This document shows positions 28,611-37,056 of a stretch of 64,000 nt of DNA, piece after piece. Position 1 is the first letter of the stretch. The number at the start of each line of letters is the position of its first letter. The position numbers were made by a program, and so were the translations under genes. The notes under the pieces are model-generated. The model made no database searches. It worked only from the letters and a program-made list of their open reading frames with translations, and was not told the DNA's origin. The stretch is from Paenibacillus sp. MMS20-IR301 (lineage in GTDB: Bacteria; Bacillota; Bacilli; Paenibacillales; Paenibacillaceae): contig NZ_CP135275.1 in assembly GCF_032302195.1 (NCBI RefSeq), positions 2,666,001 to 2,730,000 of the forward strand, given 5' to 3'.

Positions 28611-30182
28611 ATGATCAATATTCTCGTTGTGGACGATCAAAAGCATATCCGCGACGGCCTGCAGGCGATGCTGCGCCAGTTCCCTCTGCAGCCGGGCAAC
28701 GTCTACAGTGCGGCAAGCGGAATTGAGGCGCTTGAGCTGCTGCATCAGCACAGCATCCAGCTGGTGATTACCGATATCCGGATGCCGGATATGGACGGCC
28801 TGGCGCTGATGGCACAGACCAAAGCTGCGCGGATCAAGCTCGATTATCTGATTATCAGCGGCTACAGCGATTTCGCTTATGCCCAGAAGGCGATTGAGCT
28901 TGGAGCTAAAGGTTACCTGCTTAAGCCCGTGAAACGCGAGGATCTGGAGTCCTCGGTTGAGCATGTGTGGCAGGAGATTCAGACCCGGGAGGCGCTCTCG
29001 CAGAGTCTGGAGCAGATCTCCCTGCTCGCCCGGGAGACAGGCCGGAAGGAGCTGCGCATGTATATGCAGGGCGCCGCAGGGGATGACACCTGGATACAGG
29101 AGACCGAGCAGCAGAATTCCGGCCTGTGGCACAGCTACCGGCTCTGCCTGTTGCGGGAGGAGCTGTGGATTAACCAGCCCGGGGCCAGCAGCAGCCACAG
29201 CATTGAATCTGTGGCCTACCGTGTGTACGGCACAGAAGGCTGTATCTGCCTGCAGCACCGGCCGCAGCTGATCCTGGCCGTGGATGCTGCCATGGATACC
29301 GGGGCGTTCCCGGCAGCACTCAAAGCTGCCGGGCTTGAAGCCATTACAGTGATGACCAGCGTGCGGAACGGGCTGAAGGCATTGCCGGATAGCTATACTC
29401 AGGCTATGGAGCTTTACCGCCACAGCTACCTGTTTCCGGATAAGCACTGCCTTCTGCCCCTTCATCTGGAACCGCTGGAGCAGCATTGGGAGCTGCCCTA
29501 TGAGCAGCTATACGCTTTGTTCCAGCTTATCGGGACTAATAACAGCGGCAGAATTACCCAGGGCCTGTCCGGCATCTTCCATAAGGATGTGCTGCAGCGT
29601 TATCACATCCGCTATACCCAGCAGCTGTGCCGCGCTGTAATCCAGATGATGGAGGAATACGAGCGGGTTGTCTCTCCGTACATGGGCGAGGAAGCGCTGG
29701 ATCTGGACAGTCTGCGCAATCTCTTTGACTATCCGGGCATCCGCGATTACATCCAGGCGCTGCAGCAGCAGCTCCTCCGGCTGAACCAGTTCTATTATGA
29801 GTATAAGTGCAGCTACCGCAATTCGCAGGATTTGAACGAAGCCATCCGCTTCATCCATGAGAACTATCATAAGCCGCTGGATCTCGCCATGGTGTCCAAT
29901 CATGTGTCGCTGAATTATGCGTATTTCTCCAACCAGTTCAAGAAGAATATCGGCAAGGGCTTTGCCGAATATCTGCGGGATGTGCGCCTCGACAAAGCCC
30001 GGCGGCTGCTGGCCGAGACGGATCACAAGATCGTCGATATCACCGCCATGGTAGGATACGAAAGCTACAAAAGCTTCACCCGGGCTTTCCGCGAGGTCAT
30101 GGATATGCAGCCTACAGAATACCGGCAGCAGATGCGCCGCAAATTAGCCGGAGAAGGACATTACCGGGACAGCGTGCTGTAA
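28611..30182 (+). CDS. Response regulator with AraC output domain, YesN family
   Basis: 523 aa from the ATG at 28611 (GGAGG, 8 bases), starting one base after the kinase stop codon. The receiver domain (1-120) has the acidic pair DD (8-9), phospho-acceptor Asp55 in VITDIRMPD and Lys in LLKPVKRED. A central helical region of unknown role (125-400) precedes two AraC HTH units (PLDLAMVSNHVSLNYAYFSNQF and IVDITAMVGYESYKSFTRAF). Phosphorylated by the preceding kinase, it probably activates the neighbouring sugar importer and perhaps the GH genes. It is followed by a terminator. Confidence 0.93.
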   Translation: MINILVVDDQKHIRDGLQAMLRQFPLQPGNVYSAASGIEALELLHQHSIQLVITDIRMPDMDGLALMAQTKAARIKLDYLIISGYSDFAYAQKAIELGAKGYLLKPVKREDLESSVEHVWQEIQTREALSQSLEQISLLARETGRKELRMYMQGAAGDDTWIQETEQQNSGLWHSYRLCLLREELWINQPGASSSHSIESVAYRVYGTEGCICLQHRPQLILAVDAAMDTGAFPAALKAAGLEAITVMTSVRNGLKALPDSYTQAMELYRHSYLFPDKHCLLPLHLEPLEQHWELPYEQLYALFQLIGTNNSGRITQGLSGIFHKDVLQRYHIRYTQQLCRAVIQMMEEYERVVSPYMGEEALDLDSLRNLFDYPGIRDYIQALQQQLLRLNQFYYEYKCSYRNSQDLNEAIRFIHENYHKPLDLAMVSNHVSLNYAYFSNQFKKNIGKGFAEYLRDVRLDKARRLLAETDHKIVDITAMVGYESYKSFTRAFREVMDMQPTEYRQQMRRKLAGEGHYRDSVL

Positions 30183-30250
30183 AGCGGCTGCAGCGATTAA
30201 AGTAATGAGAAGATAGCGGGCTGGCTAAAAGAATAAAACCGCCTTTTGAC

Positions 30251-30290
30251 AAGGGGCCAGGACAGTCTTCAGACTGCTTGGCCCCTTCTT
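30251..30290 (+). terminator. Terminator after the two-component operon
   Basis: A long near-perfect hairpin: AAGGGGCCA / TGGCCCCTT with inner CAGTCT / AGACTG, ending in CTTCTT, 69 bp after the response-regulator stop. Confidence 0.8.
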
Positions 30291-30312
30291 CAGTATCATC
30301 AATAAATTTTCC

Positions 30313-30339
30313 GGAAACAAAATGTGACCAAATGCCGTC
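30313..30339 (+). promoter_or_regulatory. ECF-type promoter (GGAAAC-N17-CGTC)
   Basis: GGAAAC (30313-30318) and CGTC (30336-30339) are separated by 17 bp, the typical geometry of extracytoplasmic-function sigma promoters, 36 bp upstream of the sigma gene start. This suggests that the sigma factor transcribes its own operon. Confidence 0.6.
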
Positions 30340-30375
30340 CTTAAGGGTGTTATAGGTAAAGGAGGGCAAAGCCTC

Positions 30376-30870
30376 ATGCAGCGATCCATGACCCGGCCGG
30401 GCCAACATGTGATGAAAAGTTATGAACAATATGCAGAAATGCTGTTCCGGATTGCGCTGGTTCATCTGGGCAGCCGCGAGGATGCCGAAGAAGCCACCCA
30501 GGATACCTTCATCAAGCTGATGGAGAAGGCTCCCGCATTCCAGGACGAGGAGCATCAGAAGGCATGGCTGATCCGGGTGATCACCAATCATTGTAAGAAT
30601 CTGCTGGGCAGAGGCTGGCGCAAGCGCGAAGTCAAGCTTGAAGGGATGGAGCCGGCGGCAGCCGGGAATCCCGAAGAGCTGGCGGTCCTGCAGCTTGTGA
30701 TGGCAATGCCTGTGAAGTATAGAACCGTTATCCATTTGTATTATTACGAGGATTACCCTATCCAGAAAATCAGCGAAATTCTGCGGATCAGCGAGTCCGC
30801 CGTGAAGATGAGACTGAGGCGCGGGCGGCAGCTGTTAAAACTGGAGCTGGAAGGAGCGGAATCAGAGTGA
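30376..30870 (+). CDS. ECF-family RNA polymerase sigma factor
   Basis: A 164-aa group 4 sigma factor with sigma region 2 (YEQYAEMLFRIALVHLGSREDAEEATQDTFIKL, about 16-48; core-binding and -10 recognition) and region 4 (about 105-155, RTVIHLYYYEDYPIQKISE then SESAVKMRLRRGRQLL, the -35-binding HTH). GGAGGG lies 8 bases before the ATG. Its 3' end overlaps the next gene by 4 bp (GTGA), the usual arrangement with a cognate anti-sigma factor. An ECF-like promoter upstream points to autoregulation. The inducing stress is unknown. Confidence 0.92.
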   Translation: MQRSMTRPGQHVMKSYEQYAEMLFRIALVHLGSREDAEEATQDTFIKLMEKAPAFQDEEHQKAWLIRVITNHCKNLLGRGWRKREVKLEGMEPAAAGNPEELAVLQLVMAMPVKYRTVIHLYYYEDYPIQKISEILRISESAVKMRLRRGRQLLKLELEGAESE

Positions 30871-31847
30871 ACGAGGAACAGTTTCGCACAAACTATAAGA
30901 AAGCGGTGGATGGTATGAAAGCAAGCGATGAAATGAAACGCGGATTGGCAGATAAAATGGAGCAGAAACGGCGTCCCCGGAAGCCCGTCTATATTGCAGC
31001 GAGCGTTCTGCTCGCCGCCGGCATCGGCCTTGCCGGACCTAGTATCTGGCAGCAGCTGAACGGTCCCGCAGCGCCTGCGCAAGTGGCCCAGGTCACTCCG
31101 CAAAGTCCGGGTACTGGCGGTTCGGCTGCAGGTACAGCCGCAGGTGTTGTAATCCCCAAGATTGAGCTGCCGGATAAAGACACTGGCGCCTCAGCTGATA
31201 TGGTTGCCCTTGTCGTATATAAGGGCAATGTTTACACCCAGGCGGCCACCCGCATCGACGCAGCAGATGCCGCAGCGCTGCGCGGTGAGAAGCTGGGCCG
31301 CACGAGCGGCGGCATCGATGAATGGAGCAGCCAGGAGGATTACACCGAGCTAGCCTCCAATATCGGAGAGACGGATATCTATGCCGTTAACGGATACGGC
31401 TCCGACTTTCTGGTGATGTCGTATAACGAAATTGACGGCCAGGTGTATGCAGACCTGTATGAGCATACGAACGGCATCACCATTAACAGCGGTGCCGACC
31501 TGTTCGGCAAGCTGAATCTGCAGGGCCGGGTTGCCTCTGCCGATTGGGAGAGCTTCGCCAGCTGGAACAACGGACTGCAGGAGCTCGCGCCGCTCTCTGA
31601 CAGCACAGCGCTGGAAGGCTTCCTGACAGCCCTTGATACCGCCACGCCGCTGGCAGCGGAGCCGCTGACCGAGCAGGGCATCTATGACAGCGAAGACCGC
31701 AAGATTATATACCTGCAGCTTGACGATAAAGCCGAGGTGCAGCTGACGCTGTTCGGCCAGGGGCTGGTCCGCTACGGCAATGCTCCCGTATTCTTCGAGG
31801 TTGAGTCCGGTGCGTTCCAGGCGCTGTGGAACAGCATGACACCATAA
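30867..31847 (+). CDS. Membrane protein, probable anti-sigma factor
   Basis: 326 aa from a GTG overlapping the sigma stop codon. Residues 1-36 form a short charged cytoplasmic helix region (EEQFRTNYKKAVDGMKASDEM), suited to sigma binding. A single membrane helix follows at about 40-57 (PVYIAASVLLAAGIGLAG). A Gly/Ala/Pro/Thr-rich linker (70-100) then leads to an extracytoplasmic domain with beta-rich character (VALVVYKGNVYTQAATRI, SDFLVMSYNEIDGQVY). No zinc-binding HxxxCxxC motif is present, so it is not a ZAS protein. The role rests on gene order and topology; the sensor domain is not one I recognise. Confidence 0.75.
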   Translation: MNEEQFRTNYKKAVDGMKASDEMKRGLADKMEQKRRPRKPVYIAASVLLAAGIGLAGPSIWQQLNGPAAPAQVAQVTPQSPGTGGSAAGTAAGVVIPKIELPDKDTGASADMVALVVYKGNVYTQAATRIDAADAAALRGEKLGRTSGGIDEWSSQEDYTELASNIGETDIYAVNGYGSDFLVMSYNEIDGQVYADLYEHTNGITINSGADLFGKLNLQGRVASADWESFASWNNGLQELAPLSDSTALEGFLTALDTATPLAAEPLTEQGIYDSEDRKIIYLQLDDKAEVQLTLFGQGLVRYGNAPVFFEVESGAFQALWNSMTP

Positions 31848-31877
31848 GATTATTGCATTGCAGATCTTGTAATGTTT

Positions 31878-31905
31878 AAAGGCCATCCTTAGCGGGATGG
31901 CCTTT
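31878..31905. terminator. Terminator after the sigma/anti-sigma operon
   Basis: Perfect 11-bp stem AAAGGCCATCC / GGATGGCCTTT with a 6-base loop, 30 bp past the stop and before the convergent helD gene. Confidence 0.8.
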
Positions 31906-32010
31906 GTACTGCATTTAATTCCTGTACAAAGCAGGAGTCAGAATGGCGAACCTTGACCGCAGACCGTGTGTCTGCATTTATTCCATCTGTTACCGGTAAG
32001 CCCCACTCGC

Positions 32011-34431
32011 TCAACCCTCATCCAGTTCATACAGGGACGCATCCACCGCTTGCACAAAAGGCGTCCATTCGCCGTTCGTATACAGCTGCAGCCGGTGCAT
32101 CGCGCGTGTACATGCGGTATAAAAGAGCTTGCGTTCGCTCTCCCGCTGGTACGTCTGCGGCGCGGCATCATAGATCAGTACAGCATCGAATTCCACGCCT
32201 TTGGCCAGATAAGCCGGGATTACCTGTATGCCTTGCTCAAAGTTCGGTGTCTTTTTGGTAACCAGCCGCAGTCCTGGAACACCGGCAGCTTCCAACGCCT
32301 CATAAGCTTCAACACTCTCCGCAGCCGTCTTCGTAATTACAGCAATCGAGTTATAGGCTTCAGCCTTCAGCGCAGCAAGATCCTTTGCTATACGTCCTGC
32401 CCGCTGCTCGTCGCCCTGCGTCTTTACCAGCACCGGCTTCCGGCCTCTCCGCTCAAAAGGTATAATTGCCTCACCGCCAGGCAGCAGCGGCTTCGTAAAT
32501 TCCACGATTTCAAAGGTCGAGCGGTAGCTGCGGACCAGCTGGAACTGGCGGGTCTCCTCCTCCCCGTAGAGCTGAACCAGCGGCGAGCGGCTTCCTGACA
32601 GATTCGTTGCCTGCGTGAAGATTGCCTGGCCGAAATCACCGAGGACCGTCATCCGGGCACGGGGGAAGAGCTTCCGCAGAAACTCATACTGGAACATGGA
32701 GTAATCCTGCCCCTCATCAATGAACAGATGGCGCACCTGCGTGTTCGTCCGTGTCCCCTCAATCAGTTCTTTTAAATAGAGATAAGGTGTCGCATCTTCA
32801 TAGAAAAGCTCGAGCCGGTCCAGCTTCGCTTTGGTCTGGTCACAGATTTCCGTCCAATGCTCCGGCACTCCGGCTTCACCCGTCATTTCCCTGTAGGCCT
32901 GTTCATCCCTGAACAGTTGACGGTACAGCCCGCTGATATCCGCAAACAGGAACTGCTTCACACTCCGCCGCAGCGGCCGGAACTGCTTCTTCACGACCAT
33001 CTGGCTGAGCAGCGCTTCCTCACGCTCGGCGTAATCAAAGTCACTCTCATCCTTGCGGCGCTTGTTCTGCATCACTTCCTGAATCCGTTCGAATTTCTCG
33101 GCAAAATCAAAGACCCCCCGCTCACTGTGCAGCATCCGGAACACTTCCGCATATTGGCTGGAATCCAGATAGTTCAGCTCCTCTTCCACCCAGGCCGCCC
33201 CCTGCTCCTCTTTCTCCAGCCGGCCCAGCTCTTCAAGCAGCCATTTCTGCACCAGGGCGATGCGGTTCGCCAGACGGATGGAAGGATCCAGGCTGTATAG
33301 CTTCGATTTCATCTGCTCCCCGGAGATAATCACCCGTTCCCGGAAAATAATATCCTTAAACAGCATTCCTTCGTGTCCCAGCCACCGTGAATATCCCTGA
33401 AGTGCCTGAAGATACGTCTCCGAGGCTTTATACTCCATCGCCTGCATACGGGCCGCATAGCCTTCGCCATCAAGATCCGTCAGCACATATTCAATCTGGT
33501 CGAACGGGTCCTCCAGCCGGAAATCATCTCCCAGCCAAGTTTCCAGGTACTCCTGAAAGGTGGCCTGCTGCATGTTTTCTTCGCCAAGCTCAGGCAGCAC
33601 TGTAGAAACATAGCTGTTAAACATCGGGTTCGGAGAAAATAATACAATCTGGTCCGCCGTCAGCCGCTCCCGGTGTTTATAGAGCAGGTAGGCTACGCGC
33701 TGGAGCGCTGCCGAGGTTTTACCGCTGCCGGCCGCCCCCTGTACGATGAGCATCCGGCTGCTGTCATTGCGGATAATCGCATTCTGCTCCGCCTGAATCG
33801 TGGCAACAATGCTTTTCATCTGTGAATCCGCACCTTTGCCGAGCACCTGCTGCAGCAATTCGTCACCGATCGTTACACTTGAATCGAACAGATGCTGAAG
33901 CTGGCCGTTACGGATCAGGTATTGCCGCTTCAGTTCCATCGTACCTGTGATCAGGCCGCCAGGTGTCTCAAAGGCAGCGCTGCCGGGCGGATAGTCATAA
34001 TACAGGCTCGCAATGGGAGTGCGCCAGTCATAGACAATGAAGTTTAAGCCATCGGTATCTGCAAAAGAGGACACACCAATGTAGACCTGCTCCGCTGTGC
34101 TCTGGCCGTCCTCATGGAAGTCAATCCGCCCGAAATAGGGGGATGGCAGCAGCCGCTTCATATTGCGCCACTGCTGCAGCCGCCGCGCATACCGCCGTTC
34201 CCGTTCTGACAGGACCATGCTCTGCTGGTTAACCGTAAGAAAGGTTTCCTGGAAGTCCTCATCCGTGCTGGTATTGACGGTAACCTCTTCCCAGAATCTT
34301 TTGCGGATATCGGCTGCCTGCTCTTTCAATTGGCCTACTTCCGGCTCCAGTCCGGCGATTTCCGCGTGCAGCTTCTCCTTAACCTGCTCCAGCCACTGCT
34401 CCTCCTGTTGCCAGTCACTCAGATTCTTCAT
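32011..34431 (-). CDS. helD: HelD-type RNA polymerase recycling ATPase
   Basis: 806 aa from the ATG at 34431 (AAGGAG about 10 bases upstream; the longer in-frame ATG at 34485 is not supported). A UvrD-like superfamily 1 ATPase with an N-terminal coiled coil (about 7-48) that enters the polymerase secondary channel. Walker A is QGAAGSGKTS (231-240), motif II/Walker B is FIDEGQDYSMFQ, and later motifs include VLGDFGQAIF and a C-terminal YTACTRAMHRL. Bacillus HelD frees stalled RNA polymerase from DNA and works with the delta subunit. It is monocistronic. Confidence 0.92.
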   Translation of the reverse strand: MKNLSDWQQEEQWLEQVKEKLHAEIAGLEPEVGQLKEQAADIRKRFWEEVTVNTSTDEDFQETFLTVNQQSMVLSERERRYARRLQQWRNMKRLLPSPYFGRIDFHEDGQSTAEQVYIGVSSFADTDGLNFIVYDWRTPIASLYYDYPPGSAAFETPGGLITGTMELKRQYLIRNGQLQHLFDSSVTIGDELLQQVLGKGADSQMKSIVATIQAEQNAIIRNDSSRMLIVQGAAGSGKTSAALQRVAYLLYKHRERLTADQIVLFSPNPMFNSYVSTVLPELGEENMQQATFQEYLETWLGDDFRLEDPFDQIEYVLTDLDGEGYAARMQAMEYKASETYLQALQGYSRWLGHEGMLFKDIIFRERVIISGEQMKSKLYSLDPSIRLANRIALVQKWLLEELGRLEKEEQGAAWVEEELNYLDSSQYAEVFRMLHSERGVFDFAEKFERIQEVMQNKRRKDESDFDYAEREEALLSQMVVKKQFRPLRRSVKQFLFADISGLYRQLFRDEQAYREMTGEAGVPEHWTEICDQTKAKLDRLELFYEDATPYLYLKELIEGTRTNTQVRHLFIDEGQDYSMFQYEFLRKLFPRARMTVLGDFGQAIFTQATNLSGSRSPLVQLYGEEETRQFQLVRSYRSTFEIVEFTKPLLPGGEAIIPFERRGRKPVLVKTQGDEQRAGRIAKDLAALKAEAYNSIAVITKTAAESVEAYEALEAAGVPGLRLVTKKTPNFEQGIQVIPAYLAKGVEFDAVLIYDAAPQTYQRESERKLFYTACTRAMHRLQLYTNGEWTPFVQAVDASLYELDEG

Positions 34432-34604
34432 CCCCTGAACACTCCTTCTTCTCAAAAAAGTCCGCTTGACAAACCGGATGTACATTTGCTACAATTAAAA
34501 TATAAATAAAATGCGTCACCTGTGTTAAATTACATTTAATTGTCGGCAGTTCTTCAACATTAACATATTCAATCCTCTATTGCAATTATTTTTGTGCATA
34601 CTAA

Positions 34605-34630
34605 AAACCCTGGCGCTTCCGCCAGGGTTT
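34605..34630. terminator. Terminator downstream of the flavin reductase / dioxygenase pair
   Basis: Perfect 11-bp stem AAACCCTGGCG / CGCCAGGGTTT with a 4-base loop and A/T runs on both sides. It ends the minus-strand flavin-reductase transcript. The rest of 34432-34670 is A/T-rich leader of helD with no gene. Confidence 0.85.
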
Positions 34631-34670
34631 TGCCGTGTCTGTATTCAAATTACCTGCATCGTTAGATCCG

Positions 34671-35264
34671 TTAGACAGGCCGTTCAATGGTGAAGATGTC
34701 GCCGATCCCTGCGTAATCATTTCCCGCCAGCCGGCTCACCGCCTCCAGCTTGGCCGGATCAATTCGCCCCTGCTCCAGGATGTCCTCATTTATATGAAAC
34801 TGCACCACTTTTCCAATCAGCAGATCATTATTCGGCAGCTCTACATAATGCTCAAGCACACACTCCATCCGCACCTTCGCCTCTGCTACTCCCGGAACTT
34901 TAATCAGCAGGCTGTCTGCCGGTGTCATTCCCGCTAACGCTATTTCGCTATGTTCCGGCGGCAGCGGGGCAGCGGTAATATTGATCTGCCCGACATTCTG
35001 CCGGTCCACAATATGGACGACAAATTCCTTATTGTGCAGAATGTTCCGCGCTGTGTCCTTATGCCTGCCGCCGGCATGCTGAATGGAGAGGGAGATCATC
35101 GGCGGGTTCGAGGAGACAATATTGAAGAAGCTGAACGGGGCCCCGTTTAACACCCCGTCACCCGACAAGGTGGTTACAAAAGCTATTGGCCGCGGAATAA
35201 TGCTTCCTATCAGCAGCTTATAGTTATCCCGCTCGGTATTTTGCACTGGATCAATCGCAATCAT
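34671..35264 (-). CDS. Flavin reductase-like FMN-binding protein
   Basis: A 197-aa protein of the flavin_reduct (DIM6/NTAB) family with a split-barrel FMN fold: PRPIAFVTTLSGDGVLNGAPFSFF (about 25-48) binds FMN, and NPPMISLSIQ (53-62) is the second conserved strand. Members are NAD(P)H:flavin reductases or FMN-containing oxidoreductases. The start has AGGAG 8 bases upstream. It lies 30 bp after the ring-cleaving dioxygenase stop and is probably co-transcribed, pointing to aromatic or quinone handling. Confidence 0.85.
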   Translation of the reverse strand: MIAIDPVQNTERDNYKLLIGSIIPRPIAFVTTLSGDGVLNGAPFSFFNIVSSNPPMISLSIQHAGGRHKDTARNILHNKEFVVHIVDRQNVGQINITAAPLPPEHSEIALAGMTPADSLLIKVPGVAEAKVRMECVLEHYVELPNNDLLIGKVVQFHINEDILEQGRIDPAKLEAVSRLAGNDYAGIGDIFTIERPV

Positions 35265-35294
35265 TATATTGTCTCCTCTTTTCCTGAATCGGAA

Positions 35295-36233
35295 TTAGTC
35301 AAGCTCTCTTACGGTGAACGGCAGCAGTACCTGCTCAATCTGCCCCCTGTGCGGTTCATACTGGGCCGGCAGCTTCAGGCTGCTTCCCATCGTTTCCGGC
35401 GATTCGTCATGGGCAAAGCCCGGAGGATCGGTGGCAATCTCAAACAGGATCTCGCCGTGTTCTCTGAAGTAAATCGCATTGAAGTAGTTGCGGTCCCTTA
35501 CAGCTGTTACCCCGTATCCATTATCATGCACATAATCCTGCCATTCAAGCTGATCCTGATCATCCTTCGCTCTCCAGGCAATATGGTGTACGGTGCCGAC
35601 TCCCATTTCCCCGCGCTGAACAGCTGTTACCTTGAGATCAATCACGTTTCCGATATCGGCAGTGGACTGGTAGCGGGCGATATCGCCCTCCTGCCCGATT
35701 AAAGTAAGGCCCATCACCTTCTCCAGCAATTCTGCTGTTTGTTCAGGATGCGTGGACAAGAGGGTTGCCCCGCCAAATCCCTTAATTGCCACTTCCGGGG
35801 TTACAACGCCAAAGGTCCAGGTATTCTGCTCACCTGCCTCACGCTCTACCAGCTCCAGATGAAGTCCGTGCGGATCATCGAATTCCAGAACCTGTTCGCC
35901 AAAGCGCTCCATTTCAGTATAAGCAACCCCGAACTTCGCCAGTCTTTCCCGCCAGAAGGCCATCGCTCCCGCCGGAATCACGTATGAGGTGACACCGACC
36001 TGGCCGCCGCCAATCTTACCCTGATAGGCATCCGCCCAAGGGAAGAAGGTAATGATCGTTCCCGGCTTCCCTCCTTCATTGCCGAAGTAGAAGTGGTACG
36101 TTCCCGGATCATCAAAATTGACCGTCTGCTTCACCAGCCGCAATCCCAGCACCCCGGCATAAAAGTCCATATTTTCCTGCGGATGTCCGACGATAGCGGT
36201 GATATGATGAATGCCCATTGTTTGTTTATTCAT
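35295..36233 (-). CDS. Ring-cleaving dioxygenase, MhqA/MhqO-like (glyoxalase/VOC fold)
   Basis: A 312-aa protein with two vicinal-oxygen-chelate modules, beginning MGIHHITAIVGHPQENMDFY and repeating near residue 150 (FGGATLLSTHPEQTAELLEKVMG). Metal ligands are the early His, the His in VGTVHHIAWR (about 215) and the Glu in GEILFEIAT (about 264). It is closely similar to B. subtilis MhqA/MhqO, hydroquinone-specific dioxygenases induced by quinones. AGGAG precedes the ATG by 9 bases. A long palindrome upstream suggests MarR- or HxlR-type control, and the flavin reductase follows in the same operon. Confidence 0.9.
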   Translation of the reverse strand: MNKQTMGIHHITAIVGHPQENMDFYAGVLGLRLVKQTVNFDDPGTYHFYFGNEGGKPGTIITFFPWADAYQGKIGGGQVGVTSYVIPAGAMAFWRERLAKFGVAYTEMERFGEQVLEFDDPHGLHLELVEREAGEQNTWTFGVVTPEVAIKGFGGATLLSTHPEQTAELLEKVMGLTLIGQEGDIARYQSTADIGNVIDLKVTAVQRGEMGVGTVHHIAWRAKDDQDQLEWQDYVHDNGYGVTAVRDRNYFNAIYFREHGEILFEIATDPPGFAHDESPETMGSSLKLPAQYEPHRGQIEQVLLPFTVRELD

Positions 36234-36304
36234 TTGAATTCACTCCTGATTTTAGTTTTTTAAGATATCTCTACATTGTCTTTACTTTAAGATATTAGGT
36301 CAAT

Positions 36305-36328
36305 AATTATCTTTAAATTAAGATAATT
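36305..36328. promoter_or_regulatory. Palindromic operator upstream of the dioxygenase
   Basis: AATTATCTT-N6-AAGATAATT has perfect 9-bp arms (36305-36313 / 36320-36328) about 70 bp upstream of the dioxygenase start, in an A/T-rich promoter region that also contains further AAGATAT half-sites. MarR-family repressors such as MhqR use dyads of this size. No regulator gene is adjacent. Confidence 0.5.
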
Positions 36329-36394
36329 TATATTCTTACTTTACTTTTAATTTTTCGGCTTGTCAAGCACTTGTCTGTAGCTAAGCCCAGGCGC

Positions 36395-36420
36395 AAAAAA
36401 GCCCCTTCCAGAGAAGAGGC
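36395..36420 (-). terminator. Minus-strand terminator of the acetyltransferase operon
   Basis: GCCCCTTC / GAAGAGGC pair with one mismatch (36401-36408 / 36413-36420), followed on the minus strand by six T residues. It lies about 150 bp past the last acetyltransferase stop; the intervening stretch is a repeat copy. Confidence 0.6.
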
Positions 36421-36424
36421 CCCC

Positions 36425-36540
36425 TATTCAGAAAATAGCCAGTCACGTAACGGTTGTACAAGTGACTGGCTACATGCTACGGACAGGAGAGACGTTAAGC
36501 CTGCGGAAAGGCACCAAAGTACCCGACTTGCGGACAGCTA
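36425..36540. repeat. Second copy of the dispersed intergenic repeat, with intact hairpin
   Basis: 36431-36524 aligns with 20307-20400 over about 94 bases, roughly 80 identical by eye. The shared core includes GAGAGACGTTAAGCCTGCGG and CGGTTGT-CAAGTGACT. In this copy AGCCAGTCAC (36437-36446) and GTGACTGGCT (36462-36471) form a perfect 10-bp hairpin; in the 20 kb copy the same stem has two C-A mismatches. It sits between the acetyltransferase stop and its terminator. Confidence 0.75.
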
Positions 36541-36567
36541 ATGTAAGCAGGCAATCGTGGACATTAA

Positions 36568-37038
36568 TTAAGCTTCCTTTTCATAAAAGCACAGGGTAAG
36601 CTTGTCATTAATCTCGTGGGTTTCCCCGGTTCTTTTGTAACCCAGCTTCTCATACAAATAGCAGTTTCTTGCTTCCTGCATAATGGTATCCAGCTCCCAG
36701 GATTTTGCATCAGCATAGATTTGCTCAATGAGGGCAAACACCTGCTGGGCGATTCCTTTACCCTGGTGCTCAGGTGTAATGAAAATCCGGCCGACCCGGT
36801 ATTTTTTATTCTCCTTTTCTGTTACTCTTACCGCCCCTACCGCAACTCCTGAACAACTGATAATATATTTATCCGCATGAGCCTGATTAATCCGCTCCAC
36901 TGTCCGCTCTACAGTTTCATTAGCTGGGTTGGTGTCATGATCCTGATACTTCTCGAGTAAGGGCAGGAATGCCTGGGTCTGCATTGCATGAATCGCTGCC
37001 GCATCCTCCGCTTGCGCTTTAATTAATTTAACTTCCAT
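36568..37038 (-). CDS. GNAT-family N-acetyltransferase
   Basis: 156 aa from the ATG at 37038 (GGAGG, 8 bases); a TTG at 37053 lies inside that Shine-Dalgarno region. GNAT features are the VGAVRVTEKENKKYRVGRIFI strands and the acetyl-CoA loop TPEHQGKGIAQQVF (about 87-100). The C-terminal region has EARNCYLYEKLGYKRTGE. Similar proteins are annotated as putative acetyltransferases of unknown substrate. It follows another GNAT gene by 18 bp, so the two form an operon. Confidence 0.85.
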   Translation of the reverse strand: MEVKLIKAQAEDAAAIHAMQTQAFLPLLEKYQDHDTNPANETVERTVERINQAHADKYIISCSGVAVGAVRVTEKENKKYRVGRIFITPEHQGKGIAQQVFALIEQIYADAKSWELDTIMQEARNCYLYEKLGYKRTGETHEINDKLTLCFYEKEA

Positions 37039-37056
37039 CCTATATTCCTCCAAACT

